Counted from the first letter of the stretch, positions 1 through 6,073 are shown. The stretch is 9,705 nt of DNA from Halomonas halophila (GCA_002433675.1 DJIP01000299.1:1-9705), one strand, 5' to 3'. Numbers and translations are program-made. The notes: generated from the sequence alone by a model not told the origin.

Positions 1-1083
1 GCCGCTTCGAGCGTCCCGGGCAAGGACCATAGGGTCTATCGCAAGCCGCTGGGCGTGATTGGCGTGATCAGTCCCTGGAACTTTCCCTTCCACCTGACCC
101 AGCGCACCATCGGCCCTGCCCTTGCGCTGGGTAACGCCGTGGTGCTCAAGCCTGCCAGCGATACCCCCTTGACCGGTGGATTGCTGTTGGCACGGCTTTA
201 CGAGGAAGCAGGGCTGCCCAAGGGACTCCTCAGTGTTCTGATCGGGGCCGGCAGCGAGCTCGGCGACCCGCTGGTCGGACATCGGCTCGCCAAGCTTATT
301 TCCTTCACCGGTTCCACCGAGGTGGGCCGACAGATCGCCAAGGGGGCGGTCGGCGGAGAACATATCAAGCCAGTGGCACTGGAGCTCGGCGGCAACAGTC
401 CCTTTGTGGTGCTCGATGACGCTGATATCGACCGGGCCGTACGGGCGGCGGTGGTCGGCAAGTTCATGCATCAGGGCCAGATCTGCATCGCCATCAACCG
501 TATCATCGTCGATGCGTCGATCCACGATACCTTTGTCGAGCGCTTCGTCGAGCGGGTCAAGGGGCTCAAGGTCGGGGACCCCTCCGACGCAGATACCGTC
601 ATCGGACCGATCATCAACGACCAACAGCTAGACGGGCTGAAGGACACCATCGACAGGGCCCGTGAGTCTGGTGCCCGGGTGGCGCTCGAGGGCTCTGTTG
701 AAGGCCCTTGTCTGCATCCCTGGGTGTTCAGCCATGTCAGCGAAGAGATGGACCTGGCCTGCAGCGAGATCTTTGGTCCGATTGCGGGCATCATCCAGGC
801 CGACGGTGAGGCCGAGGCCATACGCATCGCCAATGCCACCGAGTATGGCCTTTCCGCCGCGGTCTTCAGCGGTTGCCCGGCGCGTGGCGAACGGGTGGCA
901 CGTCAGATCGAGTCGGGCATGGTGCACGTCAATGACATGCCGGTGAACGACGAGCCCCATATGCCCTTCGGTGGCGAGAAGAATTCCGGGATCGGCCGCT
1001 TCAATGGCGACTGGGTGCTGAACGAGATGACCACTGTGCAATGGGTCAGTGTCCAGCACGAACCTCGCGACTATCCTTTCTGA
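1..1083 (+). CDS. Aldehyde dehydrogenase family protein, benzaldehyde/vanillin dehydrogenase-like (5' truncated)
   Basis: Predicted to oxidise an aldehyde, probably aromatic, to the acid with NAD(P)+ in the cytoplasm. The frame is open from the first base, so the true start lies outside the window; 360 codons are visible. Against a usual length near 480-490, about 125 N-terminal residues are missing. Counting from the window edge, the core ALDH residues are present: PWNF with Asn27, FTGSTEVG at 102-109 (cofactor-binding turn), general base Glu128 in ELGGNSP, catalytic Cys162 in GQICIAINR, and Glu256 in EIFGP. The 34-residue Glu-Cys gap is canonical. The GQIC-x-x-NR form around the cysteine is shared with benzaldehyde and vanillin dehydrogenases, which is the reason for the subgroup; the substrate is inferred only. 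The gene ends with TGA at 1081-1083, followed by a stem-loop and 165 bp without a gene, so it is the last gene of its unit. Confidence 0.95.
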   Translation, partial: AASSVPGKDHRVYRKPLGVIGVISPWNFPFHLTQRTIGPALALGNAVVLKPASDTPLTGGLLLARLYEEAGLPKGLLSVLIGAGSELGDPLVGHRLAKLISFTGSTEVGRQIAKGAVGGEHIKPVALELGGNSPFVVLDDADIDRAVRAAVVGKFMHQGQICIAINRIIVDASIHDTFVERFVERVKGLKVGDPSDADTVIGPIINDQQLDGLKDTIDRARESGARVALEGSVEGPCLHPWVFSHVSEEMDLACSEIFGPIAGIIQADGEAEAIRIANATEYGLSAAVFSGCPARGERVARQIESGMVHVNDMPVNDEPHMPFGGEKNSGIGRFNGDWVLNEMTTVQWVSVQHEPRDYPF

Positions 1084-1095
1084 TGGTTTCCTCGG

Positions 1096-1120
1096 GGGCG
1101 GCACGATGCGTGTGCCGCCT
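1096..1120 (+). terminator. Stem-loop after the aldehyde dehydrogenase gene
   Basis: GGCGGCAC (1097-1104) pairs perfectly with GTGCCGCC (1112-1119) around a 7-base loop, and a G-T pair extends it by one. It begins about 13 bases after the stop codon. No T-run follows, so it is either a weak or factor-assisted terminator or an mRNA 3'-end stabiliser. Confidence 0.4.
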
Positions 1121-1123
1121 GTC

Positions 1124-1197
1124 AGGGTCAAGTTGACTTAGGGTTGTGACTTGAACCCTCGGAGAGCGTCCCTGGACCCTGGCCAGGGTCAACCGAC
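1124..1197. promoter_or_regulatory. Palindrome and repeated octamer upstream of the small lipoprotein gene
   Basis: A perfect 16-bp palindrome, GACCCTGGCCAGGGTC, lies at 1175-1190. The octamer AGGGTCAA (TTGACCCT on the other strand) occurs at 1124-1131 and again at 1185-1192, overlapping the palindrome. GGGTT (1141-1145) and AACCC (1154-1158) form a further small inverted repeat between them. The cluster sits 50-125 bases before the lipoprotein start, where an operator would be expected. No convincing -35/-10 pair was found, so the promoter itself is not placed. A regulator-binding role is inferred. Confidence 0.35.
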
Positions 1198-1248
1198 AGC
1201 GCTAGGGTGAAAGGGAATCACGACCAACGTCTTATACAAGGAGATGTT

Positions 1249-1446
1249 ATGAAAAACAGCATGATGCGTCGTTTCGGAATGGCTTTCGTGATCGCAATGA
1301 TGGCGGGTGGTCTGGCCGCCTGCGAAGAGGAAGGTCCTGCCGAGCAGGCTGGCGAGGAAATGGATCAGGCGGTCGAGGATGCCGGTGAGTCCATGGAAGA
1401 CATGGGCGAAGAGATGGAAGAGTCCGCCGAAGAAGCCACCAACTGA
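1249..1446 (+). CDS. Small, extremely acidic lipoprotein (65 aa)
   Basis: A secreted, lipid-anchored short protein of unknown function. The start at 1249 is chosen because AAGGAG (1238-1243) stands 5 bases before it and because it opens directly into a lipoprotein signal: a positive N-terminus (MKNSMMRR), a hydrophobic stretch at 9-21 and the lipobox LAAC with Cys25. A longer reading from a GTG at 1207 would bury the signal and is rejected. The mature 41 residues carry 18 Asp/Glu, no Lys, Arg or His, and no aromatic residue. They read as one amphipathic helix with Ala, Met and Val on one face. The pattern (AEQAGEEMDQA, VEDAGESMEDM) resembles the repeat modules of the larger lipoprotein at 2558-3307, so the two are probably paralogues. 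Residue +2 is Glu, not the Asp inner-membrane retention signal, so outer-membrane sorting is plausible but unproven. There is no C-terminal Lys, so Lpp-style linkage to peptidoglycan is not expected. Confidence 0.85.
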   Translation: MKNSMMRRFGMAFVIAMMAGGLAACEEEGPAEQAGEEMDQAVEDAGESMEDMGEEMEESAEEATN

Positions 1447-1569
1447 TATGGCAGGCGTTATCGTCAGCGGCGCTATGCCGAGAGAGGCAGCGTGAAGGGC
1501 GGGTCTGCTCACACTGACCTTGTGGGTAGGTGATGTCGCCTGTCTTCGCCGCTGAGGAGTATCAGGATA
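1447..1569 (+). other. Gene-free interval between small lipoprotein and terminator
   Basis: No coding sequence or clear promoter is visible here. GCCTGTC occurs at 1538-1544 and again as the 5' arm of the terminator (1574-1580), so the upstream copy could pair instead with the terminator's 3' arm (with one G-U pair). A small TGCC-gagaga-GGCA hairpin lies near 1474. If the carbonic anhydrase promoter is in this interval, its leader RNA would contain the terminator. Confidence 0.3.
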
Positions 1570-1600
1570 AGAGGCCTGTCCCAAGGGGCAGGCCTTTTCT
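1570..1600 (+). terminator. Intrinsic terminator just upstream of the carbonic anhydrase start
   Basis: AGGCCTG (1572-1578) pairs with CAGGCCT (1589-1595); the stem is extended inward by TCC/GGG pairs to a loop of about 4 bases and is followed by TTTTC. It is the natural end of the small lipoprotein transcript. It finishes only 20 bases before the carbonic anhydrase start codon, so any carbonic anhydrase mRNA starting upstream must read through it. Confidence 0.75.
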
Positions 1601-1608
1601 ATATGCAA

Positions 1609-1613
1609 CGGAG
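1609..1613 (+). promoter_or_regulatory. Ribosome binding site fixing the carbonic anhydrase start
   Basis: CGGAG at 1609-1613 stands 7 bases before the ATG at 1621. An in-frame ATG at 1603 would lie upstream of this site, directly against the terminator T-run and without its own ribosome binding site, so 1621 is preferred. Confidence 0.6.
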
Positions 1614-1620
1614 TGGTTTC

Positions 1621-2370
1621 ATGATCAAGCGGATCAAGATCGCGGCGGCACTGAGCGGCCTGATGATGACCCAGGCAGCGATGGCCGCCGCGCCCGATGA
1701 ACCGCGCTGGTCCTACGCGGGAGACACCGGGCCAGCCCACTGGGCTGATATCGATGATGGCTTCAGGATGTGTGGCCTTGGTCGCAACCAGTCGCCCGTC
1801 GATATCCAGGGCGCTATCGATGCCGAACTCCCACCGCTGCAACTCGACTACGCGACCACCGGGACCAGGGTCGTCAACAACGGCCATACGGTGCAGGTGG
1901 CCTCCGGCGAGGGCAACACGCTCACACTTGACGGGGATCCCTTCACCCTTAAGCAGATGCACTTCCATGCGCCTTCCGAACACACTATCGACGGACGTCG
2001 GTTCCCGCTGGAAGCGCATCTGGTGCACAGCGACAAGGATGGCAATCTGGCGGTGGTCACGGTGTTGTTCGAGGAAGGTGAGGAAAACGCTGCATTGCGA
2101 TCGCTTGCCGACAGCCTGCCGGATACCGCCGGTGAGCGTGCCGACGTAGCCGGTACGGTGAACTTCACGCAGATACTGCCGGCCCAGCACAATTACTATC
2201 GCCTGAACGGTTCGTTAACCACTCCACCCTGCTCCGAAGGCGTTCGCTGGGTGATCATGCAAACCCCGCAGGGTATTTCCTCTGAACAGGTCGAGGCCTT
2301 CTCTACGGCGATCGGGGAAGCCAATCATCGGCCACTGCAGCCGCTGAATGCCAGAGTGCCTCTCCAGTAG
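1621..2370 (+). CDS. Secreted alpha-class carbonic anhydrase (EC 4.2.1.1)
   Basis: Interconverts CO2 and bicarbonate in the periplasm. The 249-residue product begins with a Sec signal peptide (MIKRIKIAAALSGLMMTQAA, then an AMA-A cleavage motif near residue 22). The alpha-class active site is intact: zinc ligands His114 and His116 in MHFHAPSEH and His133 in EAHLVH; the Glu131 partner; the proton-shuttle His89 in NNGH; and the gatekeeper threonine Thr200 in SLTTPPC, equivalent to Thr199 of human CA II. Cys51 (MCGLG) and Cys204 (TTPPCSE) occupy the conserved bacterial disulfide positions, consistent with export. RNQSPVDIQ near 56-64 is the usual family signature. The length is normal for a bacterial alpha-CA precursor. 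It lies between two acidic lipoproteins, both also secreted; a functional link is possible but not shown. A terminator lies in its immediate 5' region and a strong stem-loop follows the stop. Identification is secure. Confidence 0.97.
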   Translation: MIKRIKIAAALSGLMMTQAAMAAAPDEPRWSYAGDTGPAHWADIDDGFRMCGLGRNQSPVDIQGAIDAELPPLQLDYATTGTRVVNNGHTVQVASGEGNTLTLDGDPFTLKQMHFHAPSEHTIDGRRFPLEAHLVHSDKDGNLAVVTVLFEEGEENAALRSLADSLPDTAGERADVAGTVNFTQILPAQHNYYRLNGSLTTPPCSEGVRWVIMQTPQGISSEQVEAFSTAIGEANHRPLQPLNARVPLQ

Positions 2371-2414
2371 TTCAGCGCCTCGACAACACCTTGCCATACT
2401 GTGACAACCATCGC

Positions 2415-2452
2415 TCCCGGACGTCGCCGACGCTTCAGCGTTGGGTCCGGGA
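2415..2452 (+). terminator. Strong stem-loop downstream of the carbonic anhydrase gene
   Basis: TCCCGGAC (2415-2422) pairs with GTCCGGGA (2445-2452), with a second inner stem CGACGC-TTCA-GCGTTG (2428-2443). It is a stable compound hairpin 45 bases after the stop codon. No T-tract follows, so it is a probable 3'-end structure but not a textbook intrinsic terminator. Confidence 0.5.
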
Positions 2453-2465
2453 CGTGCGTCTGCAT

Positions 2466-2480
2466 GGCATCATTGATGCC
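2466..2480. promoter_or_regulatory. 15-bp inverted repeat upstream of the large lipoprotein gene
   Basis: GGCATC (2466-2471), ATT, GATGCC (2475-2480) form a perfect 6-bp-arm inverted repeat. It lies about 30 bp upstream of a candidate -10 element and could be an operator half-site pair or a small hairpin. Confidence 0.25.
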
Positions 2481-2509
2481 GACAGTACTAGCCAAGTCGC
2501 GATTGTCAC

Positions 2510-2533
2510 TCTAATGTAAACGGGGAAGTTACA
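2510..2533 (+). promoter_or_regulatory. Candidate promoter -10 with overlapping TGTAA/TTACA inverted repeat
   Basis: TCTAAT at 2510-2515 matches the sigma-70 -10 consensus in five of six bases and would start a transcript near 2522 with a leader of about 36 bases. No good -35 is visible at the proper spacing. TGTAA (2515-2519) and TTACA (2529-2533) form an inverted repeat with a 9-base gap over the predicted start, suggestive of a repressor site. Confidence 0.3.
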
Positions 2534-2557
2534 AACTTTTTCTCCTGGAGGTGCTTC

Positions 2558-3307
2558 ATGAAGCAAGGAATGTTTCGTCGTCTGGCCCTGGCCAGCGCTG
2601 TGGCGTCCATGATGCTGGTACTGGCGGGTTGCGAGGACGACGCGGCCGAAGACGCTGGCGCTCAGGTGGACGATGCACGCGAAGCGGTGGAAGAGCAGGC
2701 GCAGGAGACCGCCGCCGAAGCGGAGCAGTTGGCCGAGGACGCCGGAGAGGCGATGAGCGATACCGCCGACGACGCCGAGCAGGCGATGGATGACGCCGCC
2801 GCCGAAGCGGAGCAGCAGGCCGAGGACGCCGGAGAGGCGATGAGCGAGACCGCCGACGACGCTGAGCAGGCGATGGATGAAGCCGCCGCCGATGCCGAGC
2901 AGCAGGCCGAGGACGCTGAGCAGGCGATGGATGACGCCGCCGCCGATGCCGAGCAGCAGGCAGAGGACGCCGAGCAGGCGATGGATGAAACCGCCGCCGA
3001 TGCCGAGCAGGCGATGGACGAAACCGCCGCGGACGCCGAGCAACAGGCCGACGAGGCTGCCGCAGGCGCCTCCAACCTGGTTGACGACGCTCAAGAAGCG
3101 CTGGGTGATGCTGCCGACGCCGTGCAAGAGCAGGCGAGCGAGGCCATGGAGGGCATGAGCAACCTGGCAGAGGACGCCCAGGATGCCCTGAGCGATATGG
3201 CCGGAGATGCCGAGCAGGGGGCCGATGCGGCTGCCGAAAGCGCTGGTCAGGCGGTCGAGGAAGCCGGTGACGAGGTCGAACAGGCGACCGACGAGGCGGC
3301 CCAGTAA
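2558..3307 (+). CDS. Large acidic helical-repeat lipoprotein (249 aa)
   Basis: A lipid-anchored envelope protein of unknown function made almost wholly of acidic, Ala-rich helix. TGGAGG (2546-2551) stands 6 bases before the start. The lipoprotein signal is clear: MKQGMFRR, a hydrophobic core, then LAGC with Cys25. The 225-residue mature chain has one basic residue (Arg41), no aromatic, His, Lys or Pro, and is dominated by Ala, Glu, Asp, Gln and Met. Residues 73-170 are tandem modules starting AEQAMD at 73, 102, 120, 138 and 149, with steps of 29, 18, 18 and 11. These are sums of 11- and 7-residue units, i.e. whole numbers of helical turns. Residues 171-199 and 200-228 are a second, diverged 29-residue pair (ASNLVDDAQEAL, MSNLAEDAQDAL). 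Eleven-residue periodicity is also known in LEA group 3 proteins and apolipoproteins, but homology is not claimed. It is probably paralogous to the 65-aa lipoprotein at 1249. A strong bidirectional terminator lies 150 bases downstream. Confidence 0.88.
   Translation: MKQGMFRRLALASAVASMMLVLAGCEDDAAEDAGAQVDDAREAVEEQAQETAAEAEQLAEDAGEAMSDTADDAEQAMDDAAAEAEQQAEDAGEAMSETADDAEQAMDEAAADAEQQAEDAEQAMDDAAADAEQQAEDAEQAMDETAADAEQAMDETAADAEQQADEAAAGASNLVDDAQEALGDAADAVQEQASEAMEGMSNLAEDAQDALSDMAGDAEQGADAAAESAGQAVEEAGDEVEQATDEAAQ
2774..3067 (+). repeat. In-frame tandem repeat (minisatellite) inside the lipoprotein gene
   Basis: Units beginning gcc/gct-gag-cag-gcg-atg-ga start at 2774, 2861, 2915, 2969 and 3002, giving unit lengths of 87, 54, 54, 33 and 66 bases. 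All are multiples of three and of the 11- or 7-codon module. Copies are close at DNA level, differing mainly at single codons (GAC/GAA, GAA/GAT, GCC/GCT), which indicates recent duplication by slippage or unequal recombination. Confidence 0.85.
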
Positions 3308-3317
3308 GTCGAAACTT

Positions 3318-3397
3318 CTGGTAGGGGCCTTTGCTCCGGGCGTCGTTTCTACAGGCCCGGTTTGTTCAGGTCTGGCGCCTGCATGGCGCCTTCAGAC
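3318..3397. other. Intergenic hairpins after the large lipoprotein gene, possibly a decayed REP element
   Basis: GGTAGGGGCCTTTGCTCC (from about 3320) has the general look of a gammaproteobacterial REP sequence: a GTAG head followed by a short G/C hairpin. A second hairpin, GTCTG-GCGCC, loop, GGCGC-bulge-CAGAC, spans 3370-3397. The resemblance to REP is by eye only. The remaining gene-free bases up to 3458 and from 3492 to 3558 hold nothing else I can name. Confidence 0.2.
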
Positions 3398-3458
3398 GCA
3401 CCCGCCGGCCTGGAAGCCCGCCTGTAGCGACTGTCCCCCGCACCAGGGCAAGAAACAC

Positions 3459-3491
3459 AAAAAGGCCGAGATCCTGGATCTCGGCCTTTTT
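3459..3491. terminator. Bidirectional intrinsic terminator
   Basis: The arms 3459-3473 (AAAAAGGCCGAGATC) and 3477-3491 (GATCTCGGCCTTTTT) are perfect complements, 15 bp around a 3-base loop. An A-run on one side and a T-run on the other make it work in both directions. It sits between the plus-strand lipoprotein gene and the convergent Tim44-like gene. Confidence 0.92.
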
Positions 3492-3558
3492 GCGTTGCCT
3501 ATCTGTGGGCTGGGTGGCCATCACTGCCCGCCGCTGGAGGCGGCAGGCAGCGAGCTGA

Positions 3559-4404
3559 TCAGCCGTTCTGCTCGATGCCCTGAATGTACCAGGGGGCATC
3601 GTCGCGCATTTCGCGGATCAGGTGCCAGGTCTCATTGAACTCGGTCTCGTTGCCGTTTTCCTTGAGCACACCGTGGAACAGCACCCGCGCCTCGGCCTGG
3701 TTGGCGAACTCCTGAACGCCACCGAGCTCCGCGAACAGGCGCACGATCTCGGTCTGGTTGTTGGCCGGCTCCTGGGCCCGCTGCTCGCGCAGCAGGTTGT
3801 AGAGTTCCGGCGTCACGTACTCCTGGATACGCGGCAGGTCGTTGTTGTCCCAGGCCCGCTGCAGGGTCATGAAGTGCTCCTTGGCGCCGCCGAGGAAGCG
3901 TTCACGGTCGAACCAGGCGGGGTCGCCCTGAGGACCTCCGGTCTGGGCGCCTGCGCTGTGGGCACCAAGGCCTCCGGCGGAGCCTGGCATGTTGAACGGT
4001 GTGCTCTGGTGCTGTTCGCGGTGCATGCCGGACGAACCGCCTCCCGCCGATGCGGTGGCCGTGCGCCGCCGGGCCAGCAGCTTGAACAGCAGGAAGGCCG
4101 CGCCCGCCATCAGCAGCAGGTCGACCATGCCGAGGCCATCGAAGGCGCCGCCGAAGAACAGCGCGCCGAGCAGGCTGCCGGCCAGCAGGCCGCCGAGCAT
4201 ACCGCCCATCAGGCCGCTCTTCTTGCCGGCGGTCGGGGCGGCGTTGGGACGAGCGGTGTTCTGTGACTGGGTCGCGCTGGGGCTGGCCTGGCGCGAGTAG
4301 GAACCGACACTCTTGCCGCCACCCAGGCGGCGGGCGTCGGCGCTGTCGACGGCAAGGCCGAAGCCCATCACGCCGACAAGGATCATCACAAGAAGGTGAC
4401 GCAT
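3559..4404 (-). CDS. Tim44-like domain membrane protein
   Basis: An envelope protein of the bacterial Tim44-like family; its molecular role in bacteria is not established. The start at 4404 is chosen because GGAG (4417-4414 on the minus strand) lies 9 bases upstream and a signal-like N-terminus follows. An in-frame ATG at 4413 abuts the GGAG and is less likely. The 281-residue layout is: hydrophobic leader 1-20 ending in DSADA; the family-typical RRLGGGKSVGSYSRQ (25-39); a Ser/Ala/Gln linker; glycine-rich hydrophobic segments at about 65-88 and 92-110 capped by KLLARRR; a flexible Gly/Ser linker 115-160; and a soluble Tim44-like domain from about 163 to the end (FDRERFLGGAKEHF, LQRAWDNNDL, YVTPELYNLL). 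The soluble domain matches the mitochondrial import factor Tim44 fold in this family, but no import role is implied. It is divergent from the isochorismatase-like gene across 138 bp and converges on the large lipoprotein gene. Confidence 0.88.
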   Translation of the reverse strand: MRHLLVMILVGVMGFGLAVDSADARRLGGGKSVGSYSRQASPSATQSQNTARPNAAPTAGKKSGLMGGMLGGLLAGSLLGALFFGGAFDGLGMVDLLLMAGAAFLLFKLLARRRTATASAGGGSSGMHREQHQSTPFNMPGSAGGLGAHSAGAQTGGPQGDPAWFDRERFLGGAKEHFMTLQRAWDNNDLPRIQEYVTPELYNLLREQRAQEPANNQTEIVRLFAELGGVQEFANQAEARVLFHGVLKENGNETEFNETWHLIREMRDDAPWYIQGIEQNG

Positions 4405-4542
4405 CGAAGACATCTCCGTAGTTCGGCCTGCATTGGCCAGTCTGGGCCTTTGACCCTGGTGGTCAGAGGCACGTCGCTCGTCCATTCTAGCGATAACGGG
4501 CGCCGCGGGAAGCCGTGTACAACGAAAAGTCGAGGAGACCCC
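4405..4542. promoter_or_regulatory. Divergent promoter region with a 9-bp-arm inverted repeat
   Basis: This interval must carry the promoters of the Tim44-like gene (-) and the isochorismatase-like gene (+). CCTTTGACC (4447-4455) and GGTCAGAGG (4461-4469) form an inverted repeat matching at eight of nine positions with a 5-base spacer, a plausible operator. It contains TTGACCCT (4450-4457), the octamer also found twice before the small lipoprotein gene. On the minus strand TAGAAT (4489-4484) is a fair -10, without a good -35. No firm plus-strand promoter is assigned. Confidence 0.35.
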
Positions 4543-5124
4543 ATGCTGATCGAACGTAGTGACAGTCTGCTGCTGGTGGTCGACGTGCAGACGGCACTGA
4601 TGCCGGTGGTGGAGAGGGGGGATCAGGCGATCACCGAGATCGGCTGGCTGGCGGCCGTGGCAGAGCGGCTGGAGGTGCCGGTATGGGTGACCGAGCAGTA
4701 TCCCCAGGGGCTCGGGGCGACCGAGCCGCGACTGAAATGCGCTCTGCCACAGAGCACCCGCTGGTTCACCAAGAGTCACTTCAACGCCTGCCGAGAGCGC
4801 GAAATTGCACAGGCCTTCGAGGCGGCTGCGCCGCGTCAGGTCGTGATTGCCGGAGCCGAGGCCCATATCTGTGTGCTGCAGACGGCACTTGGCCTGCTGG
4901 AACGGGGTGTCGAGCTGTTCTGGCTGGTCGAAGGTTGCGTCAGTCGCCGCAGCGATGAAGCCAGACTGGCCGGCGAGCGCGCAAGACAGGCCGGCGCCTG
5001 GCCAGTCAGCGCCGACATGGTGGCCTACGAATGGTTGGAACGCTGTGACGATGCGAGCTTTCGCGAGGTGCACCGTGAACTGCTTCGCCCCAGGGCGTCC
5101 CGGCCGCTGCGGCTGGCGCCCTGA
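4543..5124 (+). CDS. Isochorismatase-family cysteine hydrolase, ISOC1/2-like
   Basis: A cytoplasmic hydrolase of the isochorismatase/nicotinamidase superfamily; the substrate is unknown. AGGAG (4533-4537) lies 5 bases before the ATG at 4543, giving 193 residues, a normal single-domain length. The Asp-Lys-Cys catalytic triad is complete: Asp14 in LLVVDVQ, Lys77 in FTKSHFNAC and nucleophile Cys110 in GAEAHICVLQTA. The VTEQYPQGLGAT segment (about 49-60) and the sequence after the cysteine (LGLLERGVEL, then VSRRSDEARL) resemble the ISOC1/ISOC2 subgroup more than nicotinamidases, siderophore isochorismatases or YcaC. No siderophore, menaquinone or NAD-salvage genes are adjacent, so context does not identify the substrate. 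It diverges from the Tim44-like gene and converges on yaaA across 126 bp, in which I see only a short CCTGGCCAGG palindrome (5180-5189) and no clear terminator. Confidence 0.93.
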   Translation: MLIERSDSLLLVVDVQTALMPVVERGDQAITEIGWLAAVAERLEVPVWVTEQYPQGLGATEPRLKCALPQSTRWFTKSHFNACREREIAQAFEAAAPRQVVIAGAEAHICVLQTALGLLERGVELFWLVEGCVSRRSDEARLAGERARQAGAWPVSADMVAYEWLERCDDASFREVHRELLRPRASRPLRLAP

Positions 5125-5250
5125 GGATCACGCTAGGCGCGCCAGCCAAGCCAGTCGACAAAGCCACGCCTTCACCCTCCTGGCCAGGCGGCGCCGCGGG
5201 TCGATCAGGGGCGTACGGACGAGACGCTACCGGTATTGCAGCGGGGCGCC

Positions 5251-6027
5251 TCAGGCCGGATTGTCGCGGGTGAACACCAGGGTGCCACCCTCGGACTCGG
5301 CGGCGTTGAAGCGGTACCCGGCCACGTCGAAGTCCTTGAGCCCTTCCTTGTCATCCAGGCGTTGCTGGATCATCCAGGCGGCCATCAGACCCCGGGCCTT
5401 CTTGGCGTAGAAGCTGATGATCTTGTAGCGATCGTTCTTCCAGTCCTTGAACACCGGCGTGACCACTTCGGCCTTGAGCTTCTTGGCATCGACGGCCTTG
5501 AAGTACTCGTTGGAGGCCAGGTTGACCAGTACAGGTGTCCCGCTCTGCGCCACCGCCCGGTCGAGCTCTTCGGTCAGCAGCGGCTTCCAGAAGGCGTAGA
5601 GGTCCTTGCCCTTGGCGTTTTCCAGACGGGTGCCCATTTCCAGACGATAGGGCTGGATCAGGTCCAGCGGGCGCAGCAGCCCATAGAGTCCCGACAGGAT
5701 GCGCAGGTGGTCCTGGGCGAAGCGGTTGTCGGCTTCGTTGAAGGTGTCGGCCTGCAGGCCCACGTAGACGTCGCCCTGGAAGGCCTGGGCGGCGACCTTG
5801 GCGTTGTCCGGGGTGAACGGGGTCTGCCACTGGCCGAAGCGGGCCGCGTTGAGCCCGGCGATCTTGTCGCTGACGCCCATCAGCTCCGAGATGCGGGCCG
5901 GGCTGTAGTCGCGCAGAATGTCGATCAGCTCGCGGGAGCGGTCGAGGTAGTCGGGCTCGCTGTGGATATCGGTGGTGGCCGGGGTCTCGAAGTCCAGCGT
6001 CTTGGCCGGAGAGATCACGCTGAGCAT
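5251..6027 (-). CDS. yaaA: Peroxide stress protein YaaA (UPF0246/DUF328)
   Basis: In E. coli YaaA protects against hydrogen peroxide by lowering free intracellular iron, which limits Fenton damage to DNA and proteins; it belongs to the OxyR response. This role is taken from the family. AGGAG (6039-6035 on the minus strand) is 7 bases before the ATG at 6027. An upstream extension of the frame lacks a comparable site. The resulting 258 residues equal the E. coli protein length. Recognised segments are SPAKTLDF (6-13), the centre [20 protein letters not shown] (111-130), NLASNEYF (169-176) and [13 protein letters not shown] (206-218). The gene lies 174 bp downstream of tas on the same strand, but a good -10 element between them suggests its own promoter. 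Identification is confident; regulation by OxyR here is untested, and no full OxyR site was recognised. Confidence 0.96.
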   Translation of the reverse strand: MLSVISPAKTLDFETPATTDIHSEPDYLDRSRELIDILRDYSPARISELMGVSDKIAGLNAARFGQWQTPFTPDNAKVAAQAFQGDVYVGLQADTFNEADNRFAQDHLRILSGLYGLLRPLDLIQPYRLEMGTRLENAKGKDLYAFWKPLLTEELDRAVAQSGTPVLVNLASNEYFKAVDAKKLKAEVVTPVFKDWKNDRYKIISFYAKKARGLMAAWMIQQRLDDKEGLKDFDVAGYRFNAAESEGGTLVFTRDNPA

Positions 6028-6073
6028 GGGCGTGCTCCTGATGTCAGGTAGGGAGAAATGGCAAGTGGCTGGC

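Noticed and set aside
1249..1446. The small lipoprotein as a Braun-type (Lpp/OprI) murein lipoprotein
   Set aside because: It lacks the C-terminal Lys/Arg needed for peptidoglycan linkage and has no basic residues in the mature chain, unlike Lpp or OprI.
1189..2190. A 333-codon minus-strand open frame over the small lipoprotein and carbonic anhydrase genes
   Set aside because: It lies antisense to a securely identified carbonic anhydrase, has an atypical His/Arg-rich composition and no recognisable motif.
2774..3067. A CRISPR array
   Set aside because: The repeats are in-frame coding units with no unique spacers and no cas genes nearby.
2435..3127. A Gly/Leu/His-repeat minus-strand protein opposite the large lipoprotein gene
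   Set aside because: Its repeats only mirror the tandem repeats of the plus-strand gene, which has a ribosome binding site and a lipoprotein signal. The minus frame has neither.
4405..5073. Upstream extension of the Tim44-like gene to 504 codons
   Set aside because: The extra part is antisense to the isochorismatase-like gene, and the true start at 4404 has a GGAG at good spacing and begins a signal-like sequence.
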